Shown: positions 10,184 through 23,000 of the stretch, piece by piece
How positions within the stretch are numbered: position 1 is the first letter of the stretch
Layout of the letters: each line of letters begins with the position of its first letter
Source of the DNA: Melieria omissa
Lineage: Eukaryota; Arthropoda; Insecta; Diptera; Ulidiidae
Length of the DNA stretch: 64,000 bases
Assembly (NCBI GenBank): GCA_963971225.1
Contig: OZ020267.1
Location: 68,316,438 to 68,380,437, forward strand
Direction: 5' to 3'
Translations under genes and position numbers: made by a program
Notes under the pieces: model-generated
What the model saw: the letters and a program-made list of their open reading frames with translations, nothing else
Databases searched by the model: none
What the model was told of the DNA's origin: nothing

Positions 10184-12769
10184 TAAATAGGATAGGATTC
10201 CTTAATTTTTTTGAAGCTCGATCTACGGTTAAGGAAAAAACTGATTGAAAAAAACTGATATTCTGTTTTGACAAAAGTGTACATTGCAGAGTATAAACCA
10301 GTCGCTCAGAATCGACTGCAACATTCATAATTTTTGCGTTAAAGTGTTAATGCCAGTTTTGCTTTGAGAGTTGCGGTAGCCTTTGCCGCAAGTTGGGTCT
10401 TTAAATCGAATTAATCAACGTTGCTAATAGCGTCAAAAGTTGAAAAGGTCCAGTTTCCACTCTACTTTAGACTGGTTTATCGATTCGCTTCCATGTCTCG
10501 TAAACGCGATACACATCTCGTCGAAGGTCTAACATAAGCATTCTTCGCATGGTTCTGCTGCACTTTCGCTGCTGCGGGCACACTTTCAAAAACCCTGCTC
10601 AAGTACGAAAAGGCATTAAAGTCACATTATGGGCGCCTGACCGCACCGAGCGAGCCGAAAGACACACAAGGACAGCGCTGGCGGCGGCGGCACGGCAACA
10701 CAGAATTGTGCTAATTGAGCGCTGGATATTGAATTCAGGTTGCGAAAGGCCGAAAGCGAAAGCGAAAGGCACCCTTGGGAGCGGTTGTTCTTAATGCGAA
10801 GATAACGTGGATATCCTTGAATCGATATGTTGCCGTCGCTGCGGATATTTAAATGCCGACTGCGGCGCAACTAGGCATCAGCGACTTTTGCTCGCTTTAA
10901 GGTGAATTTTTACAAAATGAAAACTGCGGCTATAATTGATATTTTCGCTTTGGTCGAGCACCGAAGGGATTTTAATTAATGCTCCGCACAAAGTTAATAA
11001 TGAGTGGTCGCTGGGCGACCTCCCATAATCGCATTTAAAGTAAATTAAGCGCACATGCTGCGGCCGCCAGTCGCCAGTTCATGAATGTCAACCGCAAACC
11101 CTACGACGACCCACGCACAGTCAGTGCCGCTCGAATCCGGAGCGCCGGTAATGGCCAACTTATTACTTCATAATTAAGCTTATCACAATGTGCGGAGAGT
11201 GCACGAAAATGGCACAACAACAATAACAACAACATAAAGAACAACAATGACAACGGCATGCGCGTAGAGTTAAAAGCCCAAAAATGCCAGCGTAAATAAA
11301 ATGAAATACAAAGCGCAATAAAAACGAGCGCAGCCCAAATCCCGCCAACATGCCGGCAGTCGAAAATGAAAATACAACAATAAAGAAACTACCGCAAAGG
11401 TGAACGCACCGCGCCAGCGCGGCGAGTCGTGCCTGGCGTTTCGGATGAGCTGAATGAGCTGCAGCCGATTGAGGCGGCAGCGCAATCAGCCGGAATGGAT
11501 AGTTCGGAATGTGGCTGACTGGCTGCCCGCTGGATGGATGGATGGATGTATGTACGAGGAATAGCAAAAAGTTGTACGCTGACATCAACGTCAACAATAA
11601 TAACGAAACAACATTGCGAAAAAATAAGCGCATGCACGAGGAGCACAAATAAAAATAGCCGTTTGACTGCAGCCAAGGAGGAAGACAGCACGGCACAGCT
11701 CGTCCGCTAACCGGCCAACCGGCCAATTTGCGGGCATTCCTGTCTTATTGACTTTCCATTTTGCGCCGAAGCGCTGCGAGACAGCGACACAGGAACAGGT
11801 TTGACATCCATAATTTATGTTTTGATGTGGCGCTGCTTGGCTGCGTTGCTATTGTGCGAGTTGTACTATCGTCGCGTCGGTGTGGATGCTGTGCCTAGAC
11901 GCAGGCACAGCTCGCACGCAGCGCGTCAGCCTGGACGGCGACCGATGTACGTGCGTTCGTCGTGCCAGCGCGCGCCCGACCAATGCCGCATGCGGCACTG
12001 GCAGTGGCAGTGGCCGTGGCACTGGTCGAGGAGCTCGAGCGGACAAGTTTTTCTATACATAGAAGCGGGAGTGATGTGTACAAGTGCGGCGGCCAACACG
12101 AAACATGTCGAAAACGTCAAAATGTCCGACGCTCAATCAGTTGTTACACATGGCCGCCACTTGAACTTGCTGGCTGTGCTGTAAATTAGAGTCATAATTG
12201 TGCCGAGTTGTTTTGTTTCGAATGCTCGCACTGCGAACGGCTGCGGGCAAATTGTGCGCTCGAAATGGATTTTCGCCGATTTATTCAGGATTCACAAATT
12301 GAAAGCGAACAATACGAAACGCACAAAAATAGCAACACACTTTTACCTGTTTTCGGAAAAAATTAGCTTTTTTGTTTTATAATGTTTTTGGTAAATGCAG
12401 AATTAATTGTTTTATCATCCTTAACTGACAATGAATGTTTGGTAAAGCATATTTATTTGTTTATTTATTATTTTCATTATTATTATTTTTCTTTTTAATT
12501 TCTTTAATTTGTATTTAACTTAAACTTTATGTAAACTTGTATGTTTAACTTAGTTCATAAAATAACTTTGCTATACTCGTAAAAATTATAATAAAAAATA
12601 ATAATAGATAATAAAAAATAGGGATAATTAATTTAGATTATTTAACGCGTAACCAATCCAAACGAAAATAACCGTAGGAACAATTTACGACACTCAATAA
12701 ATAAATAAAGAGTTAATCTAAAGCGCTGAAGGCGACTTTTGTTTTCATTTATACTTACAAAATATATAT
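10184..12769. other. Non-coding stretch, partly GC-rich
   Basis: No supported gene. From about 10500 to 12200 the base composition is closer to balanced, with many overlapping ORFs on both strands. None has a recognisable domain, and several are built from GTGGCA/GGCAGTGG-type runs (about 11995-12030). This could be regulatory or 5' untranslated sequence of a neighbouring gene, but nothing in the window proves it. After 12400 the sequence becomes very AT-rich. Confidence 0.45.
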
Positions 12770-12772
12770 ATA

Positions 12773-14006
12773 GGGTAAAAGGTTCGGTTGTGGGCATAGT
12801 TCGGTTGTGGGCACCCCTTCGTATCTCTTGATAGAAAGCAGGCTGGGTTTTTTTGACTAAGGCCATTTGTTCATTATGGAACCACAATCTTTTTGTGCCA
12901 AATACTGAGTCGAACAGACACGCCTGCTTTGTGCTGGGACCATATATATCTTTCTGTGCTTAAAAAATAAGACAAAAATTTTTTTACACATTTTAAATGG
13001 TGTCATAAATCGAAGTGAATCCATCGAGAAGGCGAGTAAAATGCATTTTTATTTAGTTAATTTATTATACTTTGTGATCCAATATTGATTACAACCAATA
13101 TGTTTACCCCGAACACATTTTTCACTACTTCTCAAAATAGCTGCCAAATTCGGTTGTGGGCACCGCAATTAGTTCGGTTGTGGGCACCCGTCTTTTAGTG
13201 ATTTTGTAAGTTTTGGTAAGTTATTTCATCAAAAATAACGCAACGTCTTTTAACGCATTTTTTGGTTGTTTTAGCTATATCTTCCGAGGGTAAATAACAA
13301 AAATCCTCCGATATTTTTTTAATGTGTTGGATGTAATTTAACATTGTTCTGCAGATAAGCTAACCACAAAATCGACTGCCGCAGCGTATGCGATTTCCCA
13401 AACAAATCTCCAACGCTACAAAAAGAAGGTGGAAGAAAATTTCGGAAACATCAAAGCTGTCGACGGTGGTGTTTTCTTCTTTTTCTTCTTTTCGTGGATG
13501 TTATCGAATCAGGTTGACTGGTGTTTTCCACCTTCTTCACGTCACAGCACTTGAAGAGTGTTGATTAATTAGGTTGAATTTCATTTTACTTTAGGTCTTC
13601 TTGACAGCCCAGGAGAATGATTTGGTCACTTACATTTTGAAATGCCCGTCCATCTAAAATGTGCCCACATGCGTACCAGCTACTTCACATGCGTGCATTG
13701 TGCTTCAAATAATTAAAACTTAATATTTTTCTATATTCGTGTTGGTTTTTCTTAATATTTCCCCGTTTCCAGCAGATTTTCCAAGGGTGCCCACAACCGA
13801 ACCAAAAAAAAATTTTTGTTAAAAATGACTACTTTACAAAATTAAAAAAAAAAAATTTCTATTTGACGGAATCGATTTACTTTTGTCATTACTTGTTAGC
13901 TAAGGTTTCTAGCTTTCCATAGATGTCCATATGTCCGATTAAGAAGAACTTGGTAAAAAGTTATGAGCCAAAAACAAAAAGGTGCCCACAACCGGACCCA
14001 TTCCCC
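12773..14006. mobile_element. Pogo-like DNA element remnant with repeated CGGTTGTGGGCA motif
   Basis: The ends are imperfect inverted repeats of about 24 bp (GGGTAAAAGGTTCGGTTG... and its counterpart ending CCGGACCCATTCCCC), each next to TA. The motif TTCGGTTGTGGGCA occurs at about 12783, 12800, 13149 and 13172, and inverted at 13788 and, with one change, 13983. These are therefore terminal and subterminal repeats, probably transposase binding sites. Inside, 13354-13490 reads as a short open segment that resembles a psq/pogo-type helix-turn-helix. The rest is non-coding. Length is 1234 bp. Confidence 0.65.
13354..13453 (+). pseudogene. Possible HTH_psq-like transposase fragment
   Basis: Reading from GAT at 13354, the frame gives KSTAAAYAISQTNLQRYKKK followed by VEENFG. 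This has the Ala-rich helix, turn and basic recognition helix typical of psq/pogo-type N-terminal DNA-binding domains. It is preceded by TTCTGCAG, which could be an old splice acceptor. The frame soon runs into low-complexity TTC repeats and no further transposase domains are seen. The assignment rests on motif shape only. Confidence 0.4.
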
Positions 14007-14010
14007 TATA

Positions 14011-14245
14011 TTTTAAAATAAATTCATGGTGCTTTGAATTTATTTTGAAACTTAACTAATAAAGAATAGCAAACAATTTCTCTGTCATCTTTTGACTCTT
14101 GGCCAACGTTGACATTTAGAAGTATTACATATTTTTTAAAATAAATTCATGGTGCTTTGAATTTATTTTTAAACTTAACTAATAAAGAATAGCAAACAAT
14201 TCTCTGTCATCTTTTGACTCTTGGCCAACGTTGACATTTAGAAGT
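14011..14245 (+). repeat. Tandem duplication, period about 123 bp
   Basis: Two near-identical direct copies run from TTTTAAAATAAATTCATGG to GTTGACATTTAGAAGT: about 14011-14124 and about 14134-14245. Differences are a one-base loss in the CAAACAATTTCTC segment and one or two substitutions. It abuts the right end of the element at 12773-14006. Confidence 0.85.
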
Positions 14246-17200
14246 TGATGGAATTAAATTGAAAACATTTAAAAGACATTTTTTGATGCAAACATTTTAA
14301 GCTTTCTTAATTTCTTTAACTTTTTTTATTGTTTATTTTTCTTTCATCGTAGTTAGTATTTACAAGAAGAATTATACTTCATTCACATTAGAAAATGTCT
14401 TTGTTTATAAACTTAGTGTTGTTCGTCCGACTTTTTACAAATAGAAAAGGAGAAAAGGAAGGGATCTACAGTTTTCCTTGTTAGTAGGAAAACATATTTC
14501 AAAGCTTCTTTAATAGGTGGCAGTCTATGGTTCTGATCATCGCCAGTTCAACGCGAGCTTCGAAATAGAGAGCTGTAAGGAGTTTCCTATATCTCAAAGT
14601 GAGACATCAGCATATTAATTGAAGAACATTTATCTTTGTATACACGTAGCCACAGGTGAAAGGTTAATGTTTGAACACGCTAATAGGTCAGTGGCCTGTA
14701 AAAACCTATACGAAATCGTTATATATAAGTTAGGATCTGTTCGTCATATGTTCATTTCGAGGGACAAAAGTGATAGGACAAAAAGTAAGATTGCGTGATC
14801 TCTGTTGTTACTGTTCATCGTCCGGATAACTCGTCAGTTTCATAAGGAAAACTGTACGGCCCTTTTGAGAGAGAAGGGAGGGATAAGTCGGGAATTATTT
14901 AACACGGATCGGGGTTTTCAGGGCTTCATGTGGTCTTTGTAATGCTGTATTCTAGGAGAGCCTTAGAAAGGGGGAACATTTCTTCTCGTCTCGGTCCTGG
15001 AAGGGCACTCTGAGACAACACTGAAGATGTTATCGGATCAAGCAAGGATTTTCATAGCCTCTAAAACATCAGTTGATGGCTGTTTTAGAAGCAACAAAGT
15101 CATACAATACAAATATATTCATACTTCAATTCGATTATGCGCTTTTTTCCAACCAAAAACATTGGAACATTATACATGTCGATCACAGCGCTGATAGCAT
15201 AAAGAAGCTTGGTTCAGACCCCTGTTAAAGGAAAAGCAAGTCATATCATACAAAATGTGATAATGTCAACTTCATTGCTTTCGTATTTGTTTTGACGTGA
15301 GTTTTACTTAAAGTTTAATAGTGGACAAATTGTTTACACAAACAAAATCTAAATATGTTAATATTTTACTCGCAGGAAATCTCGCTGTACAGTTGCCATA
15401 ATAACATATTTATGAAATGTGTCTTCTACACACACACATGGAGCCCTCCTCCCACCGTACTTTTTCGACTGTTTCGCGTTTTCCGCCACTTTGTTTATGC
15501 AATCTATAAATTCCGCTGTTTAGCACAGCGGCAACGAGCTTACGAGTTCGGCGCGCAGTGTGCAGCGCTGCTGGCCACATTGGCAGTCAGCATCTTCAGT
15601 TGTCGTTTGCCGTTTGTCGCTGGTCGTTTTGCTGTTTGCATTTGTGGTCATAATACGAGTGTCTATCAGTTAAGTAGGCTCATGCGACTGCCGCCGCAAC
15701 GACCAACCGACCGACCGACCAACCGAACGGGCAGCCCAGTGCCGCAGCCACTACAAGTGCCAGTGCCAGTGCCAGTTCGTGTGCACAGCAGCGCACATTT
15801 GTAACCAAATTGTTGTTTTTGTATTTACCATGAAAATACCAGTATCAACAACGTCAACACCTAACAACAACAAACTGCCACAATGAGACAACAACAACAG
15901 CAACAACAAATATTATATATATCACACATGGTACATGCGAGATTTTGCGCTGGTAGCACCAAGCGTCGACCACATTCGAAATGCTGTCAGTATGTTTACT
16001 TGTTGTTGGGTGTTTCTGTGTGCATGTGTGTGTGCGCTGGTAGGTGCACAAAGTTTTCAATGTTTACTTTAGAAATCAACTTTGGCAATGTAAATTATTA
16101 TTTTGTTATTGCTGGCATATCACACACACTCAGACACTTACACACACATACACACGAACACGCACGCGACTCGCGGCAGAGCAGATGTCAGCGTTAAATA
16201 GCGAGTAAGTGGGCTATGATTATTTGGTAGTTATTTTTTATGATTTGATTTATAGCAATGCCACAAGAGAACAAATTTGCATTTTGCTCGAAAGGCGATT
16301 TTTGTGCTATTTGCCTTTGGTAGTCAACGCATACAAATAAACCAGAAAAACGAGCCACAAAAAATACTAACAAAAAAAATACGGATAAATGGAACCAATA
16401 AAGCAATCCGAAAAAAATGAATCTTAACTCCCTGTGGCATCGCTTCCCTAAAACGGTTTCCATTTCATGCGCCACACAGCTGCCGGACAGCAAAAAACTT
16501 AAACACACTCAAGCGTTTTCACTTAAGCCTCAATCGCTTTGCTGCCATCACCCCAGCACACACACACACGCACACAAAGGATGGTTGCCTGGGGTTAAAT
16601 GTATTTGCATGAGTGTTGCTAATACTGTAAGTGCATTTATATTCCGCTTATTCTACTCGCTCGTCCCGGCGCGCTGCCACCGGCCACCGGCCACTCGAGT
16701 CTGCGCTGCGCGCCGCTGGTGAAGGAACTTTGCCAGCGCTGACAATGCCAGCGCTGGTTGTCCCGTGTGTGCGTGAAACATTGTGCAATCATTGATTGAA
16801 AATCGCCCTGCTGCCCACTGAGCATTTCAGTACGGACGCCAAACGTTCGGCGGCGTTGTTGTTCTTTTTCATTAACATATCGACGTATTATGCAAAGTGT
16901 TATTCACATTGCGACGTATTGCCGCTTATATTTACGTATGCATGCGGAAGGCGGATATGTGCGGCCGAAAGTTGGGTTTTAGTTAATTCATCGTTACCGG
17001 CCGCGTTGGGTTTCGGTAGTCATTTAGGTTAATAACTCGTGAGACGTGGAAATGAGTGTTGAAGACGAAATTGAAGGGTAGCGTGAATCACACAACCAGC
17101 AAGAATACCTCACTCTGCTGTTAATTGGTGTGCTTTGAACTTGCAGCGTGTGAGGACGCAGCTACAACTCATCGATAATTTCATGGAAATATTTTAAATA

Positions 17201-19825
17201 ACTTGAACTGTGTGGTGGTTTTTGTGGGCATGTTTAAACGAGAATTTGATGGGCGGAAAGAATGAAAATATGATGACACTTATATATGATTTGTACAGAA
17301 GTTGTCACCCAGTGTTCTTTGAGTCTTATTTGTTTATGAACGAATGAACGAATGGATGAATGAATGAATGTCAAAGCAACATTTATGTTTGATACCATTT
17401 GGAAAAGTTATAGCATCCGCCAACAAGTTGATGATTTCTGCGCCACCCTGTACAAGATGAATCATTTTGTTGAAACTAAAGTTGCTGAGTTGCTCAAGTT
17501 GCCGATAGCTTGGATTTTTCAGGTGAGTTGCTATAATATGATACGATTTTCTCCTGAACCTTATTTCTCATTATGCATTCGCTCATTTATTTATCTTTTT
17601 TATTTATTATTTTTATTTAGTTTTAATTTTTTCTCTTGTAGCTCATTTATTGATAAATCAATTTAAATTAATTTTTAATCATTGAAAGCTTGCAGATTTT
17701 TGATTTGGCACAGATTGGATTAGATACTTTGGCAGGGTGGATTATTAGTTTAAAAGTTTGAAGAGAGAAAAGAACTATAGGTTCCAAAAGAATAAAGATA
17801 TAATGTGTCATACATATATATAAATGAAATAAACAGATTCTATATAAATTTGTATCTGATGCCAACCAGGAGTTAACAAAGAGCATTTCGATGGCTTTCC
17901 CTGGAATTGATGTAAGTCTTATGAATATTTACGTAAGTCAGACCTTACAGGGAGTCTTAGGGAAAACAATTTGTATATTTGTTGTTGTACTTTGTTTTGG
18001 GAAAAAAACTAGCATTAAAAATTAGTCTTCTAAACGAAGGAAAACATTGAAGCCAAAAAAACAAGCAGATCTTTTAGTTAGTCTCTTATTTATTTAATTT
18101 AACCAATGAATAAAATAAAAATCCTTATACTTAGGTTAAGTTGAAGAGATTTTTGTTTGGTATATGGCATTTGCATTCATAAGAAGTTCTTTTGGCTTGT
18201 CTAGAGATTTTAATTCAGTACGCTTTCCGCTTACAAATTTAAATTCAATTGAAATTAAAGTTTGAGTTTTGGGGTTAGAACCGGGATTCGGCCAGCACCA
18301 ATTTTCCTCCTCATATTTGTAATTTTTTATTTATAGGAATTTATTTTATTTTGCAGCGTGAGAAAATCGCATATTTCGAAGCCAAACGCTTTGAACTCTG
18401 CAAGTCTTCTTCGCTGTTTGCCACACCTTTTGCGCATTTTGTTGCGCCTTCTTCTTTTTCGTATTCGGCCATTTAAGCCATGAATCAAGTATAAAATTGC
18501 ACAAAAATGGCGCAGATTGAGAATTTTGCCCACTGATTTCACACACATTGACGCATACAAGCAAACAAATTACAAAACATTCGCAGCGTTGCCGAAGAAA
18601 CGTTGCCGCCACCACCGCTGGCTGACCTTGTCTTTTGCACTTCTGCGGTGGTTTTCCTTGTATTTATTTTGAAAACTTGTAATAGTACAAATGCACCAAC
18701 ACACACAAACATTCACACATTCACACAATATGTCGACAAATTGAAAACAACAACAAGAAAACCCATAAATGCAGCGCAAAAGTTTTATAGAATTTGTCCA
18801 ATGGTTGTAGTTGTAATTAAATTGCAGCAAGATGCCAGCAAGTGGCAAGTGGCAAACGCAACTCAACGGTCGAAGCAACAACAATAACAATATTAACAAC
18901 TGTAGCAACAAGAGACGAGGAGCGGAAGGGGACAACGTGCGCAACTGCGTCAAAGCATTTAATGCATAAATTCAACAACTCGATTTTCGTTCTTTTCATT
19001 TTTGTGATTTCATGAAAATTTATTGGTATTGTACACAAAACTTTATGCGCGCACACACACACACACACACAGACAGCGAAAAATGTGTGCTTGTGTGCAG
19101 TGTTGCCACATGTTTTTGGCCCAAATCATTAACAATTTTTTTGACTTTCGATTAATTTTTTCTATTTATAAAAGAATCCAAAAAGTTTACACAAAATCAC
19201 TGAAGGCAACGTCGATCTGGCAGCACTGCATGCACATTGTGCCTGGTGGCAGCGTCTGTTCGCCAAGTTGGCTAGGATGGTGTCGCGCAGGGTGCAGGCC
19301 GCTTCGTGGTCGTGTGGAAAAACCGCACTTCAACGGCCGGCTGTGACCATGCGCACACTCGCAATTTGATATGATGAATTTGTTCGCGTGTGTGTGCGTG
19401 TGTCTGTGCGAGTGTGTGTGCGCGGTGCTGTATTTGTCGGAGGCCAGTTGTTGGATGCCAATTTGATCGGCGACGGTCGCGGTTGCGGCCAAGAACAACT
19501 GCAATTTGCTGCTAGTGGTGCTGTTGTTGTTGTTGTTGTTGTTCATGTTGTGGTTGCAAGCCGAAATTTAACATAGGCTGCCGATCTGACTAGACTTGTT
19601 TGCACCCTAACCTAACTAAATTTGTATGATATGAGTGAGTGTCAGAGTATCCGCATTTTCATTCTATAGACTTTTGGTTTTTACAGTACAGACGCGTCTA
19701 TTTGCGAGCATAAAGTGGTTTCTCTTCTCAATTATAATGAGCGTAAATCTTAGAGTAGTCTGAATTGAATGAATTCTTATACAAGTATAACCCAAATACA
19801 TACATAAGTTCTTATATATGTAATT
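14246..19825. other. Non-coding stretch with simple repeats
   Basis: No supported gene across about 5.5 kb. Short simple repeats are CCGA/CCAA runs at about 15700-15730, GTGCCA repeats at about 15755-15775, GAAT/GAAC repeats at about 17338-17372, a CA microsatellite at 19052-19071 and a TTG run at about 19521-19543. Two close copies of GCCAGCGCTG lie at about 16731-16756. Open frames present are short and mostly read through these repeats. Confidence 0.5.
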
Positions 19826-20043
19826 CAATCGACTTATAAGTCCAACAATTTGGATTTTATGTGAGCTATTGTGCAAATCTCACTATTAACTTTCTTCTTA
19901 ACTTAAGTCTAAATAATGCAATAAAAACGCAAAAATTTGTTCTTATCTAAGTCAATCGGCTTATAAGTCCAACAAACTAAATTTTTATGTGAGTTGTAAT
20001 GTATATCTCTATTAATTTTCCCATTAAGTCTAAGTAACACAAT
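19826..20043 (+). repeat. Diverged tandem repeat, period 127 bp
   Basis: CAATCGACTTATAAGTCCAA at 19826 recurs as CAATCGGCTTATAAGTCCAA at 19953. Both are followed by TTTTATGTGAG, an ATATCTC/AAATCTC segment, ATTAA, and TTAAGTCTAA. The copies have many substitutions and small indels, so the duplication is old. Confidence 0.75.
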
Positions 20044-23000
20044 AGCCGCTTTGCAGTTAGTTGCAATTACTTTCTTGTACTCTCGAGAAAAAGACAGACT
20101 GCAACCAAGAAGTAACCCAAACTTACTAATCGAATTTATCGAAAAGACATAAAAGGGGAAATACCACAGTAACGAGAAAATTGCAAAACAAAGGCATCTT
20201 CTTTGTTAATCTGTTGCACATTATCTCAGATGGCAATGCGCTGCAATCTTCAAGCAACAATTTCACAGAGGGGGAAATGACTCTGGTCACGGTGTAACGT
20301 TCGAACGTTCGAACTCGAGGAACTCGATGGCTAATGGAAATTTGCGATGTTAAGAAGTTGAATTTCACGCGCCATAAATTAGCAGCGTAATAAGACAGTG
20401 ACAACAACAACAACAACAACAGCCAACAATACAAAATAGAAAACATGCACACGAAGCTAAGTGCAGTGCAAAGTTGTAGCCAACTCAAGGAGGATACACC
20501 GGCCGATAGTGCAGCGCCAATAGTGTAGATCAACCGATCACGATTCGCTCAAATCGCTGCGAATAGAAAATTTTCGTAAATAAATATTTACTCGGCAGCG
20601 TTGGCACCAATATGATTGCCGTTTTGATTTCAAGTGCAATATTGCATTTAAGCCGACATTGCTGTTGCTGTTGTTGCTCTGGCTGTGTCTGTTGTTTCTA
20701 ATTCGCATTCTAAGCGTGCGCGCGGCAACTTGACGAGCGTTCAGAATGAACGTATGAGCACCTTAGTAGCAACAGAAAAAATATCAACAACATCAGCAAC
20801 AACAACAACAACAATTTGTACAGCAACAACGACGACAGGCAGCATTCGTTGCATACGAATTAGTCGCAAATCCCAAATTCCATCGGAAGACGGCGCTGGG
20901 GTTGACACACACACATACAATTCAATTCACTGTGTGTTTGTGTGTGTTTGAATGTGTGTGCGCGCGCGCGATTTTGCGTTCGTTTGCAAGTGTTGGTGTC
21001 GTAACTGTGCCATGTACACTTGCAACTATCTTTCATTTCATTTTATTTATTTATTTATTATTTTTATGTTTCTTTTTTGTTTTTTGTATTTGTGAGTTTT
21101 TTCTATTCGTTTGGCTAGAGAGTTGCATTTTACTTCGCTCATTCGCAGCGCAATGTAAAAACCAAGAGACAACAGCGCGCAAACATACGAAAATATGTGA
21201 AAATTGAATACAGCACAACAACAGCAACAATAATAACTGCAGAAGCGGTGGAAATCAACAACAAAACAACTAAGGCAACAATAGAAATTGAATGTAAATT
21301 TAAAACTTTTTGATTTACATGTGATTTTGTTGTCGTTACTTTTTCGTTGCTTGATGCAAGTTCGAGTTTGTTGTTGTTGTTGTTGGTGGTGCTGATACTG
21401 CTGCTGCTGCTGCTGCTGATGTTGTTGACGTTTCTTTGACATGCTGTCAGGGAAATGAAAATGCAGTGAAAATCCTCCAACGGCACGGAAAATGCATTTG
21501 CACGAGTGGGGGTTGCGCGAGGAGGCCGGATGTGGGAGTGGAGAAAGCAAAGCTGAATCCGAAAAAGGTCAAAACAAACACTAAGCATGAGGTGTGAATG
21601 TCATGCACACCCACAAGTCGCGTTCGACTGTTTATTTATGTGTGAAGGTGACTGTTTGCGGGCGTGGAAATTGATGGCGCGCTGGTAATTGCGAGGCAGA
21701 AGGCTGACGTTGGCCCTTTTTTGCATACGAAAAAGGTGCCAACAATTTGGGATTATAATAAAGTTAATATTACAGCAAATTCCAATGCAGCGACAGCAAT
21801 AAATTTGAGTGAAAACTGTAAAATGCTTGCTTATGAAATAAAATCGAAATAGTCAGAGTGTTGTTGGGAGGAATTCAATAATTTTAATTATATTTATTTT
21901 TGTCTAGATGAAACTTACAGTGTGTTGAAAAATAATAGGTAGGTACTAATTTTTTTAATAATTTTTAATTTATATTTATTATCTGAAATAAATAATTCTG
22001 ACCCCTGCATAGCTGAAATTAGGCCTTGAAATTAATAGTTGTTCAAATTGGGATTTGCAACTATGACCATTTGAGTTGTGATCAAATGTTAGATATCTAA
22101 TCATTGAGATTCCCATAGCTTCAAAATCTAAGAAATTTGCAGAGTGGGGCATTGATTTAGCTCAAAGCCTCTTGATTAAGACCCTGAAGGCATCCTTTGA
22201 GTGTTGACCAATGTGACAAGGTTCTGTCGAGAGACAAAAACGACTGTTTTCTGAAGGCCGCGTGAAGTCGAGCAGATTATCAATATGTATGAATGAAAGT
22301 TGAGGTTCTTTAGGTTAGTGAATTATTTTGTTATTTTGTGTCTTTGTGATCTGGTACTCAAAGTACAGAGTACAGCAGTAAAGAGACCACTTCAACTTCT
22401 TTCAACGTCTTTCTTCAGCCAGATTATGTTGTGTTAACTGGAAATAGAGCTTCGAAAATGGCCGGCAAACCCTTAGCCACCTGTCCATCATGCGTTCTCA
22501 CCTCGTTTCTATAATCCCAATCAACGCTAGCTGGAGATTTTCAAATTGATTTCTCATTGCCAACGTCCAAAAATGCAGTCGCAAAAATTACAGCCCGAGT
22601 GCCATCAAACTTGAGTGTGACTAAGCTCGATTTGTGTACGCAGACAGCAAACCCACAAATAAATTTCCCAGTAATTGATTTAGAAATGCGCAACAATCTT
22701 CACTTCAGATGAGTTTATCGCTATTCAAATGCTTCACACTGCAATTAAAATAATTATAAACATACAAATAGGCACTTTGTATTGAAGTAGCACGTACAGG
22801 CGGTTTTCAAGCATTTCTTGAAAAACAAATTAAAAGCCAATGCACAAAAAAAGGAATAGAAAAATGTTGCCAGTCAAAAAAATTTCACGACACGACGACA
22901 TTTCAAAATTGATTTTCACTAAATGTAGATGAGTTAAAAAATTTTTATCAATATAAAGAAATAATAATATTTTTCAATAGTAAAACTTGAGATTTACCTT

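Noticed and set aside
11163..11726. 187-codon minus-strand ORF, one of several overlapping ones
   Set aside because: Open frames occur on both strands here, the translation has no domain, and part of it reads through ACAACAACA-type runs.
21047..21588. Minus-strand ORFs of 167 and 149 codons with poly-Gln or poly-Asn stretches
   Set aside because: They are two frames of the same TTG/CTG repeat region and lack any conserved sequence outside the repeats.
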